The notes below the pieces were generated by a model, which saw nothing but the letters and a program-made list of their open reading frames with translations, did no database searches and was not told where the DNA came from. DNA of 47,880 bases from JBBSIN01 sp038232055 (GTDB lineage: Bacteria; Actinomycetota; Actinomycetes; JADGOV01), in the NCBI GenBank assembly GCA_038232055.1, contig JBBSIN010000010.1:1-47880 (forward strand), written 5' to 3'. Shown here piece by piece: positions 6,066 to 15,231 of the stretch. The position numbers and the translations under genes were made by a program. The stretch's first letter is position 1, and each line of letters begins with the position of its first letter.

Positions 6066-9000
6066 ATGGCCGCCCTCGATGCCTTCTCTCCCGCGACCCG
6101 GGCCTGGTTCGCGGCGTCCTTCGCGGCCCCGACGCGCGCCCAGGACGAGGCGTGGACGGCGATCGCGCGCGGGCGAGACGTGCTCGTCGTTGCCCCGACC
6201 GGCTCCGGGAAGACGCTGGCCGCGTTCCTGTGGTCGCTCAACCGGCTCTCGGCCGCGCCCGTCCCCGACCCGGCGCGGCGCTGTCGGGTGCTCTACGTGT
6301 CACCGCTCAAGGCGCTCGCCGTCGACATCGAGCGCAACCTGCGGGCCCCGCTCGCAGGCATCCGCCATGCGGCGGCCCGGCTCGGCCTTCCCGAGCCGGA
6401 CATCACGGTCGGCGTCCGCTCCGGTGACACCCCGGCCGACGAGCGCCGGCGCATCGGCCGGGCGCCGCCGGACGTGCTCATCACGACTCCCGAGTCGCTC
6501 TACCTGCTGCTCACCTCGCAGGCGCGCGAGGCGCTGCGCGGCGTGGAGACCGTCATCGTCGACGAGGTCCACGCCGTCGCCGGTACCAAGCGCGGTGCGC
6601 ACCTGGCCCTGTCGCTCGAGCGGCTCGACGTACTCCTTGACCGACCGGCTCAGCGGATCGGGCTGTCCGCCACCGTGCGTCCCCTGCCGGAGGTTGCGCG
6701 TTTCCTGGGTGGTGCTCGGGACGTGGAGGTGGTGGCGCCGCCGGCGGCAAAGACGGTCGAGCTGCGAGTCGTCGTACCCGTCGAGGACATGACCGCCCTC
6801 GGCGAGGTCGAGGAGGTGCCGGAAGGCCCAGCCGCCGCGGCGAATCGGCGGCCGTCGATCTGGCCGGCGGTCGAGGAGCGCATCGTCGACCTCGTCGAGG
6901 CGCACCGCTCCACGATCGTCTTCGTCAACTCGCGCCGCCTCGCCGAGCGGCTGACCGCTCGTCTGAACGAGATCGCGTACGAGCGCGCCCACCCCGAGGA
7001 GCCGCTGCCGACATCTCCCGTGCCGGCGGAGATCATGGCGCAGGCCGGCTCGTCGGCCGGCGGCCCGGCCGAAATCGCCATGGCCCACCACGGCTCGGTG
7101 AGCAAGGAGCAGCGGGCCCGGATCGAAGACGACCTGAAGTCCGGCCGACTGCCGGCGGTGATAGCGACGAGCAGCCTCGAGCTGGGCATCGACATGGGAG
7201 CGGTCGATCTCGTCGTGCAGGTCGAGCCACCGCCGTCCGTGGCGAGCGGCCTGCAGCGGATCGGACGGGCCGGCCACTCGGTCGGCGCGGTGAGCCGCGG
7301 TGTGCTCTTCCCCAAACACCGCGGTGACCTCGTGCCGGCGGCCGTCGTGGTCGAGCGCATGAGCGAAGGCGCCATCGAGGCACTGCGCTATCCGCGCAAC
7401 CCGCTCGACGTGCTCGCCCAGCAAGTTGTGGCCATGACCGCGATGGAGCCGTGGCAGGTCGACGATCTCGCGGCCACCGTACGCCGAGCCGCGCCTTTCG
7501 CGGCGCTACCAGACGGCGCGCTCGACGCCGTGCTCGACATGCTCGCCGGCCGTTACCCCGGTGACGAGTTCGCCGAGCTGCGGCCACGCGTCGTGTGGGA
7601 CCGGGTCACCGGCACGCTGACCGCTCGGCCCGGCGCGCAGCGGCTGGCCGTGACGAGCGGCGGGACGATTCCGGATCGCGGTCTCTTCGGCGTCTTCCTC
7701 GTCAGTGAGCGGGCGAGCCGGGTCGGCGAGCTCGACGAGGAGATGGTTTACGAGTCGCGGGTCGGCGACGTCTTCACGCTGGGCTCGAGCTCCTGGCGGA
7801 TCGAGGAGATCACCTCCGACCGCGTCCTGGTGTCGCCAGCGCCGGGGCAACCAGGGAAGCTGCCGTTCTGGCACGGGGACGCTCCCGGCCGCCCCGCTGA
7901 GCTGGGCCAGGCGGTCGGGGCCTTCCTGCGGCAGCTCGGCCGGCTCTCCCCGGCCGATGCCGAGGAGTCGCTCCTCGCCGGCGGGCTGGACGCCTTCGCC
8001 GCCGGCAACCTGCTGGCGTATCTGGACGAGCAACGGACGTCCACCGGTCACCTGCCCGACGACCGCACGATCGTCGTGGAGCGGTTCCGCGACGAGCTCG
8101 GCGACTGGCGGCTCGCCCTGCATTCGCCGTACGGCGCTCCGGTTCATGCGCCATGGGCTCTTGCGCTGTCCGCGCGACTCCGCGAGCGGCTGGGCGTCGA
8201 CGTCCAGGCCATGCACGCCGACGACGGCGTCGTGCTGCGCGTACCGGAGACCGAGGAGCCGCCATCGGCGGACCTGGTCCTGTTCGACGCCGGCGAGATC
8301 GAGTCCGTCGTCCGCGACGAGCTCGGCGGGTCAGCGCTGTTCGCCGCCCGTTTCCGCGAGTGCGCGGCGCGGGCGCTGCTCCTCCCGCGCCGCAACCCCG
8401 GCCGCCGTACGCCGCTGTGGCAGCAGCGACAGCGATCGGCGCAACTGCTGTCGGTCGTGAGCCGCTACCCGACGTTCCCGATCGTCCTCGAGACGATGCG
8501 CGAGTGCCTGCAGGACGTCTTCGACGTCCCGGGCCTGGTCTCGCTGATGCGCGACGTATCGGCGCGGGGCGTCCGCGTCGTGGAGGTCGAGACCGCGAGC
8601 CCGTCGCCCTTTGCCCGCTCGCTGCTGTTCCGCTACGTCGCGGGGTTCATGTACGAAGGCGACGCACCCCTGGCGGAGCGCCGCGCGCAGGCCCTGTCCC
8701 TGGACCCGACGCTGCTCGCCGAGTTGCTCGGCCAGGCAGAGTTGCGCGAGCTGCTCGACGAGGCCGCTGTCGAGGAGATCGAGCGGGAGTTGCAGCGGCT
8801 TGCCGCACGTCGTAGGGCGTACGACGTCGAGTCGACCGCCGACCTGCTGCGGGTCGTGGGCGACCTGTCGGCCGAGGAAGCTGTCGAGCGCGGCGCGCAG
8901 CCCCAGTGGCTCGCGCAGCTGGAAGCGGCGCGACGTGCGCTGCGCATTCGGATCGCCGGAGAGGAGCGCTGGGTCGCCGTCGAGGACGTCGGCCGGCTGC

Positions 9001-10595
9001 GCGACGCCCTCGGCGTACCTGTCCCGCTCGGTGTTCCTGCGCCGTTCCTCGAACCCGCGACCGATCCCCTAGGCGACCTCGTGGGTCGCTATGCGCGAAC
9101 GCATGCACCGTTCGCGGCCAGTGAGGTCGCGCGACGGCTCGGCCTGGGTGTGGCAGTCGTCGACGTGACCCTGCAACGCCTCGCGGGGCAGGGCCGGGTG
9201 ATGGCCGGAGAGTTCCGCCCGGGCGGCACCGGCAGCGAGTGGTGCGACACCGAGGTGCTGCGCATGCTCCGCCGCCGGTCGCTGGCGAGACTGCGCAAGG
9301 AGGCCGAGCCGGTGCCGGTCGCGGCGTTCGCTCGGTTCCTCCCGGCGTGGCAGGGAGCCGGCACGGCGGCCGGCCGCGGCGTCGAAGGGCTGCTGCGTAC
9401 GGTTGAGCAGCTTCAGGGCGCGGCCGTGCCGGCCAGCGCCCTCGAGACGCTGGTGCTACCGGCCCGAGTGCACGACTACACGCCGGCCATGCTCGACGAG
9501 GTCTGCGCCGCCGGCGAGGTGGTGTGGGCTGGTGCCGGCTCTCTGCCGGGGGGCGACGGCTGGGTCGCCCTCTACCTCGCCGACACCGCGCCGCTGCTGC
9601 TCGCGGCGGCCGACGACGAGCCGCGGGCGCCGCTGCACGAGGCCGTCCTCGACGCGCTCAGCGGCGGTCAGGCGCTGTTTTTCCGTAGCCTCGCTGAGCG
9701 CGTCCATGTTCTCGACGACGCCGCACTCGTGGCCGCGCTCTGGGACCTGGTGTGGTCCGGTCATGTCACCAACGACACGCTGGCTCCGATGCGGGTCCTG
9801 ACCGGTGCGGCCCGCCGCCAGCCGTCAAGACCGCGGGGTCGCTACCCGTCCAGGCGGCCCGGGCTGCCGAGCCGAACCGGGCCCCCGACCGCGGCCGGCA
9901 GATGGAGTCTCCTGCCGGCGCGTGAGGCGGACGGCACCCGGCGGGCGTTCGCCGTGGCGGAGACGCTGCTCGACCGGCATGGTGTCGTCACTCGAGGTGC
10001 GGTCGTCGCGGAGCGGTTGCCGGGCGGGTTCGCCGGCGCGTACCCGGTGCTGAAGGCCTTCGAGGAGTCCGGGCGCTGTCGACGAGGCTACTTCGTCGAG
10101 GGTCTCGGCGGCGCCCAGTTCGCGGCCCCGGGCGCCGTCGACCGGCTCCGGGTGATCGCCGCTCCCCGCGAGGAACCATGGCAGCCCGCCGTACCAGGCG
10201 GCTGGCGACCCAGGCGCACGACGGAGCCTTCCGTTCTCGTGTTGGCGGCGGCCGACCCGGCGAACCCGCACGGCGCCGCGCTGCCCTGGCCGGCGCGTAC
10301 CGACGACGGCGGTCATCGGCCGGGGCGCAAGGCCGGCGCCGTCGTCGTCTTCGTGACCGGTGAGCTCGTCCTCTACGTCGAGCGCGGCGGGCGGAGCGTG
10401 CTGTCCTGGAGCGACGACGTGGAAGCGCTGGCGGCGGCGGCCGCCGGACTGGCCGATGCAGTCCGGCGTGGCGCACTCGGCCGGCTCGGCGTCGAGCGCG
10501 CCGACGGCGTGGCTGTCCACGACACACTGCTCGCGGCTGCCTTGCGTGCGGCGGGCTTCGCCGCGTCGCCACGCGGCCTGCGACTGCGCGCGTGA
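6066..10595 (+). CDS. lhr: Lhr-family large DNA helicase
   Basis: From the ATG at 6066 the protein has 1509 residues, the normal size of the long actinobacterial Lhr. The superfamily 2 helicase core shows Walker A APTGSGKT (43-50), the DEVH box (166-169), SAT (201-203), FVNSRRLAERL and the motif VI segment QRIGRAGHSVG. A winged-helix/beta-barrel module and the long Lhr C-terminal region follow. Lhr is an ATP-driven 3'-5' helicase that unwinds DNA and RNA:DNA hybrids. In mycobacteria the gene belongs to a mutagen-inducible repair response. The frame is open 93 codons further upstream, but homology starts at MAALDAF, which has an AGGATGGAG ribosome site. nei2 follows after 45 bases. Confidence 0.95.
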   Translation: MAALDAFSPATRAWFAASFAAPTRAQDEAWTAIARGRDVLVVAPTGSGKTLAAFLWSLNRLSAAPVPDPARRCRVLYVSPLKALAVDIERNLRAPLAGIRHAAARLGLPEPDITVGVRSGDTPADERRRIGRAPPDVLITTPESLYLLLTSQAREALRGVETVIVDEVHAVAGTKRGAHLALSLERLDVLLDRPAQRIGLSATVRPLPEVARFLGGARDVEVVAPPAAKTVELRVVVPVEDMTALGEVEEVPEGPAAAANRRPSIWPAVEERIVDLVEAHRSTIVFVNSRRLAERLTARLNEIAYERAHPEEPLPTSPVPAEIMAQAGSSAGGPAEIAMAHHGSVSKEQRARIEDDLKSGRLPAVIATSSLELGIDMGAVDLVVQVEPPPSVASGLQRIGRAGHSVGAVSRGVLFPKHRGDLVPAAVVVERMSEGAIEALRYPRNPLDVLAQQVVAMTAMEPWQVDDLAATVRRAAPFAALPDGALDAVLDMLAGRYPGDEFAELRPRVVWDRVTGTLTARPGAQRLAVTSGGTIPDRGLFGVFLVSERASRVGELDEEMVYESRVGDVFTLGSSSWRIEEITSDRVLVSPAPGQPGKLPFWHGDAPGRPAELGQAVGAFLRQLGRLSPADAEESLLAGGLDAFAAGNLLAYLDEQRTSTGHLPDDRTIVVERFRDELGDWRLALHSPYGAPVHAPWALALSARLRERLGVDVQAMHADDGVVLRVPETEEPPSADLVLFDAGEIESVVRDELGGSALFAARFRECAARALLLPRRNPGRRTPLWQQRQRSAQLLSVVSRYPTFPIVLETMRECLQDVFDVPGLVSLMRDVSARGVRVVEVETASPSPFARSLLFRYVAGFMYEGDAPLAERRAQALSLDPTLLAELLGQAELRELLDEAAVEEIERELQRLAARRRAYDVESTADLLRVVGDLSAEEAVERGAQPQWLAQLEAARRALRIRIAGEERWVAVEDVGRLRDALGVPVPLGVPAPFLEPATDPLGDLVGRYARTHAPFAASEVARRLGLGVAVVDVTLQRLAGQGRVMAGEFRPGGTGSEWCDTEVLRMLRRRSLARLRKEAEPVPVAAFARFLPAWQGAGTAAGRGVEGLLRTVEQLQGAAVPASALETLVLPARVHDYTPAMLDEVCAAGEVVWAGAGSLPGGDGWVALYLADTAPLLLAAADDEPRAPLHEAVLDALSGGQALFFRSLAERVHVLDDAALVAALWDLVWSGHVTNDTLAPMRVLTGAARRQPSRPRGRYPSRRPGLPSRTGPPTAAGRWSLLPAREADGTRRAFAVAETLLDRHGVVTRGAVVAERLPGGFAGAYPVLKAFEESGRCRRGYFVEGLGGAQFAAPGAVDRLRVIAAPREEPWQPAVPGGWRPRRTTEPSVLVLAAADPANPHGAALPWPARTDDGGHRPGRKAGAVVVFVTGELVLYVERGGRSVLSWSDDVEALAAAAAGLADAVRRGALGRLGVERADGVAVHDTLLAAALRAAGFAASPRGLRLRA

Positions 10596-10640
10596 GCAGC
10601 GGCGCCGGTCGTTCAGCGGCGGCGGCCGGACGGTAGCACC

Positions 10641-11444
10641 GTGCCCGAAGGCGACACCGTCTGGCGTACCGCGCACCGGCTGCACGCCGCCCTTGGCGGG
10701 CACCTGCTCCTCTCGAGCGCCTTCCGTGTCCCCACCCTGGCGACCGCCGCACTGCATGGGCGCACCGTGGTCGAGTCGGTGTCCCGCGGCAAGCACCTGC
10801 TCACCCGGGTGGATGGCGGACTGACGCTGCACACGCATCTGCGGATGGAGGGGTCGTGGCACCTCTACCGCCCGGGCAGCCGGTGGAGCGGCGGGCCGGA
10901 CTGGCAGGTGCGGGTCGTACTCACAACCGAGGACTGGCTGGCGGTGGGCTACCGGTTGCCGGTAGTCGAACTGATCCGGACGGCCGACGAGGACACCGTC
11001 GTGGGCCACCTCGGCCCGGACCTGCTGGGTCCCGGCTGGGACGAGGCCGAGGCGCTGCGACGGTTATGCGCCGCGCCGGGCCGGGAGATCGGCGATGCCC
11101 TGCTCGACCAGCGCAACCTGGCCGGAATCGGCAACATGTACAAGGCGGAGGCCCTGTTCCTGGCCGGCATCTCGCCCTGGCAGCAAGTCGCCGAGGTTGC
11201 GGACCTAGCGGCGCTCGTCCGGCTGGCTCAGCGCCTGCTCATCGCCGGCCGCGACAGCGGACGTCAGGTTCCAACCGGAGATGCACGCCGCGGGCACGAG
11301 CACTGGGTGTATACCAACGGCGGCCGGCCGTGCCGTCGCTGTGCAACACCGATCAGGGTCGACGAGCAGGGGCACGCGGCGTACCTGCGACTGACCTACT
11401 GGTGCCCTCGCTGCCAACCAGGCCCGGCGCCGACCCGGCACTGA
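10641..11444 (+). CDS. nei2: Nei-type DNA glycosylase/AP lyase (Nei2-like)
   Basis: The 267-residue protein starts MPEGDTVWR. After Met removal, Pro2 is the Schiff-base nucleophile and Glu3 the catalytic acid of the Fpg/Nei family. Lys51 in RGKHLL is the conserved DNA-binding lysine. The helix-two-turn-helix segment is LDQRNLAGIGNMYKAE. A C-terminal zinc finger has four cysteines in CRRC and CPRC spacing (about residues 230-258). PEGDTV rather than PELPEV points to the Nei branch, which removes oxidised pyrimidines and cuts the AP site. Placement directly after lhr matches the mycobacterial lhr-nei2 pair, so the two are probably one repair operon. Confidence 0.92.
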   Translation: MPEGDTVWRTAHRLHAALGGHLLLSSAFRVPTLATAALHGRTVVESVSRGKHLLTRVDGGLTLHTHLRMEGSWHLYRPGSRWSGGPDWQVRVVLTTEDWLAVGYRLPVVELIRTADEDTVVGHLGPDLLGPGWDEAEALRRLCAAPGREIGDALLDQRNLAGIGNMYKAEALFLAGISPWQQVAEVADLAALVRLAQRLLIAGRDSGRQVPTGDARRGHEHWVYTNGGRPCRRCATPIRVDEQGHAAYLRLTYWCPRCQPGPAPTRH

Positions 11445-11450
11445 TCGGCG

Positions 11451-11792
11451 CTACGCGGCAGCTCGCACCTCGCCGTGGACCCGGGCCGGCCGGGGGAGGC
11501 ACACCGGCAGTGGCTCGACGAGCGCGAGCTCCTCACCGACATCCCGCAGCACGTCGGCCAGTCGTACGCCGAGCGCGGCGCAGATCGCCGCGAGCAGCTC
11601 CGAGGATGCCTCCTTGCGACCCCGCTCTACCTCCGAGAGGTAGCCGAGGGAGACCCCCGCCGTCTCACTGACATCGCGCAGGGTTCGCCGCTGCGCAACC
11701 CGCACGGAGCGCAGCACGCCGCCGAGCAGCCGACGGAAGGAGAGGGCGGGACCGGCGACCGGGGTCACGACGGCTTCCAGGACAGCATCCAC
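11451..11792 (-). CDS. clgR: ClgR-like XRE-family transcriptional activator
   Basis: A helix-turn-helix protein with core TLRDVSETAGVSLGYLSEVERG followed by KEASSELLAAICAALGV, near-diagnostic of ClgR. ClgR activates clpP/clpC and other protease genes in Actinobacteria and is itself degraded by ClpP. The GTG at 11792 gives 113 residues. Other starts (a later GTG in the same frame) are possible because no strong ribosome site is visible. The protein ends RAAA, like the small-residue C-terminal tails recognised by ClpP partners. It follows cinA with a 19-base gap, the conserved pgsA-cinA-clgR order, and converges with nei2 (6 bases apart). Confidence 0.86.
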   Translation of the reverse strand: MDAVLEAVVTPVAGPALSFRRLLGGVLRSVRVAQRRTLRDVSETAGVSLGYLSEVERGRKEASSELLAAICAALGVRLADVLRDVGEELALVEPLPVCLPRPARVHGEVRAAA

Positions 11793-11811
11793 AGCAGAAA
11801 GAACACCGGTA

Positions 11812-13071
11812 TCACCCTTCCGCTTCCCCGCACAGCTCTCGACGCAAGGCGTCCAACGCCGAGACGGCGGCCAGCTGACGGACTCGCGCCCGATCTCCCG
11901 GTAGCCGCAGCCGGCGGGCGTAGGCACGGTCAGGCGTGGCGACTCCGACGTAGACGGTGCCCGGCGCTACCCCGTCCTGGGCGTCAGGCCCGGCAACGCC
12001 GGTGAGCGACAGGGCGTACGACGCGCCCAGCCTGCGCCGCACGCCCTCGGCCATCGCCACCGCGACGTCGGCGTGCACCGCTCCATGCAGCTTCAGCAGC
12101 TCGGCGGGCACGCCGAGGAGGGCGATCTTCAGCTCGGTGGCGTAAGCGGTGACCGAGCCCCGGTAGGTGTCCGAGGCACCGGGGGTCTCGCTCAGAAAAG
12201 CGCCCAGCAGGCCACCCGTCAGCGACTCGGCGGCGGCGACCGTGGCGCCGCGCCTCCGCAGCAGGCCATGCAGTACCGAGGCCAGCGTGTCATCGTCAGC
12301 GCCGTACACGGCGGTGCCGAGGGCAGCCCTGGCAGCCGCCTCGACCGGCGCGAGGAGCGTCTCCGCGGCACCGCGGCCGGCCGCCTTGGCGGTGATCCGG
12401 ACCCGCACCTCACCGCCGCCGGCGAGGAAGGCGATCGTCGGGTTGCCACCGCCGTCGTCGAGCCGGTCGACCAGGTCGCTCAGTGCCTCCGCCACCGCCG
12501 ACTCCCACATCCCGGCGGTCCGCAGGACGCGGGAGAGGATCACCGCGCGGTCCTCTGCACCGGCCAGGAGGGCCGGCAGTACAGCGGAGGTGAACATTGC
12601 CTCCATCTCGTGCGGTACGCCGGGCAGCGCGTAGACCACGCCGCCAAGCAGGCCCATGCGCAGTCCCGGCGCGGAACCTCGCTCATTGGCGAGTGGCGTC
12701 GCCCCGACCGGCACGTCGGCCTGTCGGTAGTTCGCTTCTGGAACCCGTCGGCCGAGGGCGGTGAACCGGTCGCGGAGCGCTCGCTCGAGCGCCGCATCGC
12801 GAACCAGGCCGACGCCGGCGAGCGTGGCGAGCGCCTCGCGGGTCAGGTCGTCCTGGGTGGGGCCCAGACCCCCGGTGATGACGAGCGCGTCGGCCCGGTC
12901 CAGCGCATCGTGGATCGCCGCGCCGATACGGGCGAGGTTGTCCCCCACGACCGCGCTGCGGAAGACATCGAGCCCGGCCGCCGCAAGCTGTTGTCCCAGC
13001 CACGCGGCGTTGCCGTTGACGATGTCACCGAGCAGCAGCTCAGTGCCCACGGCAAGCAGTTCCACAGTCAT
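11812..13071 (-). CDS. cinA: CinA-family competence/damage-inducible protein
   Basis: The 419-residue protein has both CinA domains. The N-terminal MoCF-like domain opens MTVELLAVGTELLLGDIVN and contains VITGGLGPTQDDLT and ALPGVPHEMEAMF. The C-terminal amidase domain has AAESLTGGLLGA and SLTGVAGPD. The family includes nicotinamide mononucleotide deamidase and ADP-ribose pyrophosphatase activities in the pyridine nucleotide cycle. The start is fixed by ATGA overlap with the pgsA stop, although the frame stays open upstream through pgsA. Translational coupling to pgsA is therefore likely. Confidence 0.94.
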   Translation of the reverse strand: MTVELLAVGTELLLGDIVNGNAAWLGQQLAAAGLDVFRSAVVGDNLARIGAAIHDALDRADALVITGGLGPTQDDLTREALATLAGVGLVRDAALERALRDRFTALGRRVPEANYRQADVPVGATPLANERGSAPGLRMGLLGGVVYALPGVPHEMEAMFTSAVLPALLAGAEDRAVILSRVLRTAGMWESAVAEALSDLVDRLDDGGGNPTIAFLAGGGEVRVRITAKAAGRGAAETLLAPVEAAARAALGTAVYGADDDTLASVLHGLLRRRGATVAAAESLTGGLLGAFLSETPGASDTYRGSVTAYATELKIALLGVPAELLKLHGAVHADVAVAMAEGVRRRLGASYALSLTGVAGPDAQDGVAPGTVYVGVATPDRAYARRLRLPGDRARVRQLAAVSALDALRRELCGEAEG

Positions 13072-13766
13072 CGGCGTATCGCCTTGGCACGCTTCATGGC
13101 GGCTCGTGCGCTGGTCCGCCGAAGCTCGAAGGCGCGCAGCACGTAGTCGCCTCCGGTGACGACCGTGACGACCACCGCCGCGGCCATCAAGACGACGCGG
13201 CCGGTCGCGAGCAGTCCGGAGAGCGGAAGCACGTAGAGACCGACGGCCACTCCCTGCAGCACGGTCTTGACCTTTCCGCCGCGACTGGCCGGGATGACGC
13301 CGTGCCGGATCACCCAGAAGCGCAGCATCGTGACGCCGATCTCTCGGCCGAGGATCACGACTGTCACCAACCATGGCAGCTCGCCCAGTGCGGAGAGCCC
13401 GAGAAGTGCGCTGCCGGTCAACGCCTTGTCGGCGATGGGGTCGGCGATCTTGCCGAGCTCGGTCACCAGGCCTCGGGTTCGCGCGATCGCCCCGTCGACG
13501 CGGTCGGTGAGCGACGCCAGCGCGAAAACCACCCAGGCCGATATCCGCCATCCGGTGCTGCTCCCGCGGTCGTGCAACAGCGCCGCGACAAAGGCGGGCA
13601 CGAGAAGCAGACGCAGCGCGGTCAGGGCGTTGGCCGGATTGACCAGCGGGGCGCCGGTGCTCGCGACAGCGGCCGGGTCGGGCTCGGGGCGGCGCGTCGC
13701 CTGCCGGACGTTGGCTGCCGCTGCCCGCGCTCGGGCGCCCGCTTGCTGCCGGCGCTCCGCCGTCAC
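13068..13766 (-). CDS. pgsA: CDP-diacylglycerol--glycerol-3-phosphate 3-phosphatidyltransferase
   Basis: The CDP-alcohol phosphatidyltransferase signature D-x2-DG-x2-AR-x8-G-x3-D-x3-D is complete (DRVDGAIAR, then G-KIA-DPIAD). The protein starts at the GTG at 13766, which overlaps the rimO TGA as GTGA, giving 232 residues. It has an Ala/Arg-rich N-terminal tail of about 45 residues and several membrane helices. It makes phosphatidylglycerol phosphate at the membrane. VNPANALTALRLLLVPAF is typical of the PgsA branch. Other family members such as PgsA2 or PIS-like enzymes are less likely, since the gene sits in the conserved rimO-pgsA-cinA position. Confidence 0.92.
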   Translation of the reverse strand: MTAERRQQAGARARAAAANVRQATRRPEPDPAAVASTGAPLVNPANALTALRLLLVPAFVAALLHDRGSSTGWRISAWVVFALASLTDRVDGAIARTRGLVTELGKIADPIADKALTGSALLGLSALGELPWLVTVVILGREIGVTMLRFWVIRHGVIPASRGGKVKTVLQGVAVGLYVLPLSGLLATGRVVLMAAAVVVTVVTGGDYVLRAFELRRTSARAAMKRAKAIRR

Positions 13767-15202
13767 GCCGGCCTCTGGACGACCCAGTCGTCGACGAGTT
13801 CCGCGAAGAGGTCCACCCCCGCGCAACCGGTCACCCGGGCGCGCACCAGGTCCCCGACGGCCACCGCTTTCGCCATGGGGACGGCCGCCGGGGGCAGGTT
13901 CGCCGCGTGGACGGTCGTCGTACCGTCGACCTCCGGCGCCTGATGGGCGGCCCGACCCTCGATCGTCACGCCAGCGGCCGACTCGCCGACCGACTCGACC
14001 AGCAGCTCGACGATCTCGCCGAGACGCTCCTCCGCCCGCTGCGCGGTGAGCTCTTCGGCGAGCCGCGAGACCCGGTCGACGCGGCGGGCGATGGCGTCGC
14101 GACGCACCTTGCCGGGCAGTCGGGCGGCCTCCGTGCCGTCCTCGTCGGAGTAGCCGAAGACGCCGACGGCGTCCAGGCGAGCCGCCGAGAGGAACCGCTC
14201 GAGCTCGGCGACGTCTGCCTTCGTCTCGCCGGGGAAGCCGGCGATGACGTTCGAACGCACGCCGGCCCGCGGCGCTCGCTCGCGGATGGAATCGAGCAGC
14301 GTGAGAAAGTGCTCGGTGCCGCCGAAGCGGCGCATCCGCCGGAGTACCGGCGGGCTGGCGTGCTGGAACGAGAGGTCGAAGTACGCCGCCACGCCGGGAG
14401 TCGACGTCAGCACCTCGACCAGCGAGGGCCGTAGCTCCGCCGGCTGCAGATAGGAGACGCGAACCCGCTCAACCCCCGGTACGGCGGTGAGCTGCGGCAG
14501 CAGCGCCTCCAGCAGCCGGAGGTCCCCCAGGTCCTTGCCGTAGGACGTGGAGTTCTCGCTGACCACGACAAGCTCGCGAGCGCCGCGCTCGGCGAGCCAG
14601 CGCGCCTCCGTGAGCACCTCGGCCGGTCGGCGCGAGACGAACGGGCCCCGAAACGACGGGATCGCGCAGAAAGCGCAACGCCGGTCACAGCCGGTGGCGA
14701 GCTTCAACGGCGCCACCGGGCCGCTGCCGAGCCGCAGTCGCGGCGGACCGGCGTACGACGCGGCAGGCGGCGCCGGCCGGTCGACCGGAGCCACCGGCAG
14801 CAGCCGCCGGCGGTCGACCGGTCGGTGGGCGCCGACCGGCCGGCCGGCCACGACGTCGTCGAGCCGGTCGCCGATGGAAACGTAGTCGTCGAACCCGAGC
14901 ACGGCGTCCGCCTCGGGAAGCGAGGACGCCAAGGCGGCGCCGTACCGCTCGGCGAGGCAGCCAACGGCCACGACCTTGCGCCCGTCCCGCTCCGCACCCT
15001 CTGCGATGTCGAGCACCGCGTCGATCGAGTCCTTCTTCGCCGCCTCGACGAAACCGCAGGTGTTGACCAGGACGGCGTCGGCCTTCGCCGGGTCGGTCAC
15101 GACCCGCCAGCCGTCGGCGGTGAGCCGGCCGGCCAGCTCCTCGGAGTCCACCTCGTTGCGCGCGCAGCCGAGCGTCACCACGGCGACCGATCGGGAGGAC
15201 AC
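13763..15202 (-). CDS. rimO: RimO, ribosomal protein S12 methylthiotransferase
   Basis: From the GTG at 15202 the protein has 479 residues. Auxiliary-cluster cysteines are Cys13 (TLGCARNEVDSEE), Cys49 (NTCGFVEAAKKDSID) and Cys82 (GCLAERY). The radical-SAM cysteines are 172, 176 and 179 in GCDRRCAFC. A TRAM domain ends the protein. RimO methylthiolates an aspartate of ribosomal protein S12. NTCGFVEAA marks RimO rather than MiaB. A TTG at 15211 would add three residues; neither start has a clear ribosome site. The gene ends overlapping pgsA. Confidence 0.95.
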   Translation of the reverse strand: MSSRSVAVVTLGCARNEVDSEELAGRLTADGWRVVTDPAKADAVLVNTCGFVEAAKKDSIDAVLDIAEGAERDGRKVVAVGCLAERYGAALASSLPEADAVLGFDDYVSIGDRLDDVVAGRPVGAHRPVDRRRLLPVAPVDRPAPPAASYAGPPRLRLGSGPVAPLKLATGCDRRCAFCAIPSFRGPFVSRRPAEVLTEARWLAERGARELVVVSENSTSYGKDLGDLRLLEALLPQLTAVPGVERVRVSYLQPAELRPSLVEVLTSTPGVAAYFDLSFQHASPPVLRRMRRFGGTEHFLTLLDSIRERAPRAGVRSNVIAGFPGETKADVAELERFLSAARLDAVGVFGYSDEDGTEAARLPGKVRRDAIARRVDRVSRLAEELTAQRAEERLGEIVELLVESVGESAAGVTIEGRAAHQAPEVDGTTTVHAANLPPAAVPMAKAVAVGDLVRARVTGCAGVDLFAELVDDWVVQRPA

Positions 15203-15231
15203 GACTGCCAAGGGTATCGGCCGGCGGCGCC

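Noticed and set aside
13072..13551. 160-codon upstream extension of cinA
   Set aside because: Reads through pgsA in another frame; the ATGA overlap and homology fix the start at 13071.
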